From contig CAZDEY010000002.1 of assembly GCA_964504565.1 (NCBI GenBank), positions 1 through 64,000 of the forward strand: a DNA stretch of 64,000 bases. The letters are read 5' to 3'. The number at the start of each line of letters is the position of its first letter. Position 1 is the first letter of the stretch. This DNA is from Cesiribacter sp964504565 (GTDB lineage: Bacteria; Bacteroidota; Bacteroidia; Cytophagales; Cyclobacteriaceae). Under the pieces are notes generated by a model. That model saw nothing but the letters and a program-made list of their open reading frames with translations, was not told the DNA's origin and searched no databases. The position numbers and the translations under genes are program-made. Shown piece by piece: positions 61,202 to 64,000 of this stretch.

Positions 61202-62863
61202 ATGAAACAACCGCTGATTTTAGTTTTAGATGATGATGAGCAGGTACTACGCTCGGTTACCCGCGACTTGCGCAAACAATACGGTAAAGAATACCGGCTG
61301 ATAAGCACCAGCCAAGCCGGCGAGGCCCTGGAAGCTTTGCAGCAATTTAAACAAAAAGGGCAGGTAGTTGCCCTTTTTGTGGTAGACCAACGGATGCCGG
61401 AAATGTTAGGGGTCGATTTTATAAAGCAGGCCAAGCCCCACTTTCCGGAGGCTAAATACGTGCTGCTAACGGCCTACTCCGATACCGATGCAGCTATACG
61501 CGCTATTAATGAAGTTCAACTTGATTACTATTTTGTTAAGCCCTGGGATCCGCCGGAAGAAAAACTCTATCCGGTGCTGGACGATCTTCTGGAAGACTGG
61601 CAATCTTGCTATGTACCGCCCTATAGTGGCATTAAACTGGTAGGGTACCAATACGCAGCAAAATCTCACCAGGTAAAAGATTTTTTAGCCGGAAATTTAA
61701 TACCCTACCGCTGGCTGGAAGTGGGTAAAGGTACCGCCGCCGAAGAACTGATGGAACAGCATAACTGCGAAGCCGGCCAACTTCCGTTAGTCGTGTTTGA
61801 AGATGGAGAAGCCTTGTGCGATCCGGATCTTAACCAGGTAGCCGCCAAAATAGGCTTGCAGCAAGAAGCTGCCCAAGATCTGTACGATGTAGTAATAATT
61901 GGTGGCGGGCCGGCTGGTTTAGCTGCCGCAGTCTACGGTGCTTCCGAGGGCCTAAAAACCGTATTAATTGAAAAAAGGGCCCCGGGCGGGCAGGCCGGTA
62001 CCAGCAGCCGCATCGAGAACTATTTGGGTTTTCCTAAAGGATTAAGTGGCGCCGACCTTACCCGGCGGGCAGTAGCTCAGGCAACCCGCTTTGGTGCCGA
62101 AATACTGGCCCCGCAGGAAGTTACCAATATTGAAATACAGGATGGTTATAAAATACTTACCCTAAGCGATGGCAAAAACGTAAAAAGCCGCAGCATTATA
62201 ATTACTACTGGTGTAGACTACCGAACCCTGAACGAGGAAAGCCTAGAAAAATTTAACGGTAAAGGGGTTTATTACGGAGCCGCCATGACAGAGGCTCAGG
62301 CCTGCAGCGAACGACGGGTATTTATAGTAGGCGGAGGAAATTCGGCCGGTCAGGCAGCCATGTATATTTCTCAGTATGCCCAAGAGGTTATTATTTTAAT
62401 TCGGGGCAAATCCTTACAAAAAAGCATGTCGCAGTACCTTATTGACCAAATTAAGGGTACCAAAAACATTGAAGTTTGGAGTAATACGGAAGTACTTGGT
62501 GCCGAAGGCGAGGATAAGTTAGAGGCATTAGTGCTTAAAAATAACCAAACCAATCAGGAGCAACGTGAGGAAGCATCCGCTTTATTTGTGTTTATTGGTG
62601 CTAAACCGCACACCGATTGGTTGCCAATTCACATTATAAAAGATAAAAAAGGGTTTATAGAAACAGGCAAGGACGTACGCAACTACGATGATTACAGTAA
62701 ATTCTGGAAAATAAAACGAGAACCCTACTTGCTGGAAACCTGCGGTCCCGGAATTTTTGCCGCCGGCGATGTACGGGCCGGGGCCATGAATCGGGTAGCC
62801 TCCGCTGTTGGCGAGGGGGCAATGGCCATAAAACTGGTTCACCAGTACCTGGAAGATTTTTAA
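61202..62863 (+). CDS. receiver domain fused to a thioredoxin-reductase-like flavoprotein
   Basis: The 553-residue protein has three parts. A receiver domain at about 1-125 has LDDDEQ, VVDQRMPEMLGV with the phosphoacceptor Asp and FVKPW. A linker domain at about 145-235 may be a thioredoxin/glutaredoxin-like fold. A flavin domain at about 240-553 has VIIGGGPAGLAAAVYGASEG, APGGQAG, a second nucleotide motif VFIVGGGNSAGQAA, and AAGDVRAGAMNR. The redox-active CxxC of thioredoxin reductase (CATC) is replaced by GAAM, so it cannot be a classical one. The start is ATG 61202 rather than a TTG 21 bases upstream. It may link a phosphorelay to NAD(P)H state; known in related bacteria as a fusion family. 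Confidence 0.85.
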   Translation: MKQPLILVLDDDEQVLRSVTRDLRKQYGKEYRLISTSQAGEALEALQQFKQKGQVVALFVVDQRMPEMLGVDFIKQAKPHFPEAKYVLLTAYSDTDAAIRAINEVQLDYYFVKPWDPPEEKLYPVLDDLLEDWQSCYVPPYSGIKLVGYQYAAKSHQVKDFLAGNLIPYRWLEVGKGTAAEELMEQHNCEAGQLPLVVFEDGEALCDPDLNQVAAKIGLQQEAAQDLYDVVIIGGGPAGLAAAVYGASEGLKTVLIEKRAPGGQAGTSSRIENYLGFPKGLSGADLTRRAVAQATRFGAEILAPQEVTNIEIQDGYKILTLSDGKNVKSRSIIITTGVDYRTLNEESLEKFNGKGVYYGAAMTEAQACSERRVFIVGGGNSAGQAAMYISQYAQEVIILIRGKSLQKSMSQYLIDQIKGTKNIEVWSNTEVLGAEGEDKLEALVLKNNQTNQEQREEASALFVFIGAKPHTDWLPIHIIKDKKGFIETGKDVRNYDDYSKFWKIKREPYLLETCGPGIFAAGDVRAGAMNRVASAVGEGAMAIKLVHQYLEDF

Positions 62864-62910
62864 ACTAATTGGCATAATTATGGCGTTACTATTGGGTAAA
62901 ACTCAATACT

Positions 62911-63459
62911 ATGTTTAAGAAACTATTAGCTTCCGTTCTTTTTACTGGTTTTAGCCTTTCAGTTTCCTACGCCCAAGTTGGTTCCAGCTTTCCTAATTTA
63001 GGCGGTGAAACCATTAGCGGACAAAGAATTTCGCTACCCAAAACTACTAATGGCAAGTATACTCTAGTGGGCCTGGCGTTCTCTAAAAAAAGCGAAGATG
63101 AGCTGGAGAGCTGGTACAACCCGGTTGCCGCGCGCTTTTTACAGGATGCATCCAAGGCCGGGCTCTTTGCCGATTTTGCTTACGATGTGAATATTTATTT
63201 TGTTCCTATGTTTACCGGTATAAATAAAGCGGCCGCCGGCCCAGCCCGAAAGAAAGCCCTGAAAAACGTTGATCCTAAGCTACACGATCATATATTATTC
63301 TACGTAGGTAAATTAGGCGATTACGAAGACAGCTTGGGATTAGAAGAAAAAGACCAACCATACTTTTTTGTGTTAGACCCTAAAGGGAAAATTGTATACG
63401 CCACTGACGGCAGATTTACCGCAAAGAAAATGGAAGAAATAGAATCTATTTTAGAGTAA
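62911..63459 (+). CDS. secreted thioredoxin-fold-like protein, no CxxC
   Basis: The 182-residue protein has a signal peptide (about 1-21). The segment FPNLGGETISGQRISLPKTTNGKYTLVGLAFSKKSEDELESW is typical of a thioredoxin-like/ATP10-like fold, and a later PYFFVLDPKGKIVYATDGRFT matches the fold's C-terminal strands. The active-site CxxC is absent, so it is not a disulfide oxidoreductase. It is exported and probably periplasmic. It lies 47 bases downstream of the flavoprotein in the same direction and may be co-transcribed. Function unknown. Confidence 0.65.
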   Translation: MFKKLLASVLFTGFSLSVSYAQVGSSFPNLGGETISGQRISLPKTTNGKYTLVGLAFSKKSEDELESWYNPVAARFLQDASKAGLFADFAYDVNIYFVPMFTGINKAAAGPARKKALKNVDPKLHDHILFYVGKLGDYEDSLGLEEKDQPYFFVLDPKGKIVYATDGRFTAKKMEEIESILE

Positions 63460-63794
63460 AGCTGTGGTTCTTAAAAGATATTGATTTTGAGCTCTTTAGA
63501 TTTGTTGGTTGAAAAAATTTTGGCTCAAATCCTTAATTATACTAGATACAAGAAAAGCTGGATTATTTACAGATAACCCGGCTTTTCTTATTGATCAAAA
63601 ATAGAAAAAGCTATACATCCTGTTAGAAACATTCAGTATAGCTTTCCTCTCTCTCCTCAACCAAAGATTTTAATTTCTTGGTACTATCTATAACGCAACC
63701 AGCTACTTGAGGTTCCTTATCTGATAGATTTTTTTATAATTTTTTTTAGATCTCCTGATTATTGAACAACTTGTAAGCCATACGTTAGGCTATA
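63460..63794. other. 335-bp intergenic region before prs
   Basis: It holds the terminator at 63550-63589 and a second 10-bp stem (63607-63616 with 63636-63645). AT-rich DNA precedes the prs start. No coding frame or tRNA was recognised. Confidence 0.65.
63550..63589 (+). terminator. terminator after the thioredoxin-fold gene
   Basis: A 12-bp stem (63550-63561 with 63578-63589, one G-T pair) has a 16-base loop and a T-rich 3' arm ending in TTTTCTT. Confidence 0.7.
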
Positions 63795-64000
63795 ATGAAC
63801 ATGACTTTCTCAAATCGTACACCCTTCCAGATTTTTGCCACCGAAAGTGCTCGCGAATTAGGGAAAAAAGTGGCTGATGCCTTAGGGCAACCGTTAGGAC
63901 AGTACCATAGCGAAACCTTCTCCGATGGAGAAAAATTCGTAAGCTTTCAGGAAAGCGTGCGCGGGCACAACGTTTTTCTGATCGGGCAAATCAATATGCC
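63795..64000 (+). CDS. prs: ribose-phosphate pyrophosphokinase, 3'-truncated
   Basis: A frame from ATG 63795 runs to the right edge of the window, giving 68 residues. The sequence FQIFATESARELGKKVAD, then SETFSDGEKFVSFQESVRG and NVFLIGQ, is the start of PRPP synthetase, with the ATP-binding FSDGE loop. The enzyme makes PRPP from ribose 5-phosphate and ATP for nucleotide, histidine and tryptophan synthesis. A second in-frame ATG two codons later is an alternative start. The rest of the gene, including the PRPP-binding motif, lies outside the window. Confidence 0.92.
   Translation, partial: MNMTFSNRTPFQIFATESARELGKKVADALGQPLGQYHSETFSDGEKFVSFQESVRGHNVFLIGQINM

Overview
The window comes from a chromosome of the phylum Bacteroidota, most like a free-living member of the Cytophagales. 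Several signs point there. Two secreted proteins end in type IX secretion (Por) sorting domains. Several promoters carry the Bacteroidota -7 motif TAnnTTTG. The tmRNA tag reads GENNYALAA. Many gene families are typical of the phylum (DUF349, DUF2795, DUF3078, DUF1206, DUF6249-like). The content is almost all core or household genes. No phage, plasmid, CRISPR array or tRNA gene was seen. A run of ten N at 31151-31160 marks an assembly gap inside a gene.

Layout. 1-13 kb: a truncated lipoprotein, cutA, ettA divergent from a DUF349 protein with an RGG-like insertion, DUF2795, ispD and queA, a MacB-type permease, a T9SS cargo protein, a T9SS-sorted alpha-amylase, and recA. 13-24.6 kb: an outer-membrane protein, a zinc peptidase, DUF3108, a PhoB/PhoR-like pair, two envelope proteins, an M90 peptidase with a SEC-C tail, PAP2, a 2OG-Fe(II) oxygenase and an AGCS amino-acid symporter. 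Two composite intergenic repeats in opposite orientation flank the block 14.47-17.17 kb. 24.6-31.7 kb: DUF1801, RluA, the translation cluster rplM-rpsI-rpsB-tsf, DUF1328, a 20-cysteine copper-storage-like protein, pepP and DUF1206. 31.7-39 kb: three glycosyltransferases on the minus strand, an M16 peptidase, an O-methyltransferase and a LysM lytic transglycosylase. 39-43.8 kb: a single-domain receiver, DUF3078, dnaX in two overlapping frames joined at an A10 run, a DUF481-like protein, and ssrA (tmRNA). 44-57.4 kb: signalling genes, with an intact NtrC-type regulator, two large hybrid kinases ending in Hpt domains, and an NtrC-like regulator whose ATPase has lost its catalytic motifs; an ACE-like M2 peptidase and envelope proteins lie between them. 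57.5-64 kb: uvsE, flavin reductase, an ECF sigma factor with its membrane partner, a MITE-like element, DUF6249, a receiver/TrxR-like flavoprotein fusion, a thioredoxin-fold secreted protein, and the start of prs.

Most transcription units are short and end in clear hairpin-plus-U terminators, often shared by convergent genes. The observations most worth a second look are the dnaX A10 slippage site, the inverted pair of heptamer-repeat elements, the ATPase-dead NtrC homologue beside a 1246-residue hybrid kinase, the MITE-like element at 60.5 kb, and the orphan terminator upstream of the flavin reductase. All functional calls rest on reading motifs by eye; no database search was run.
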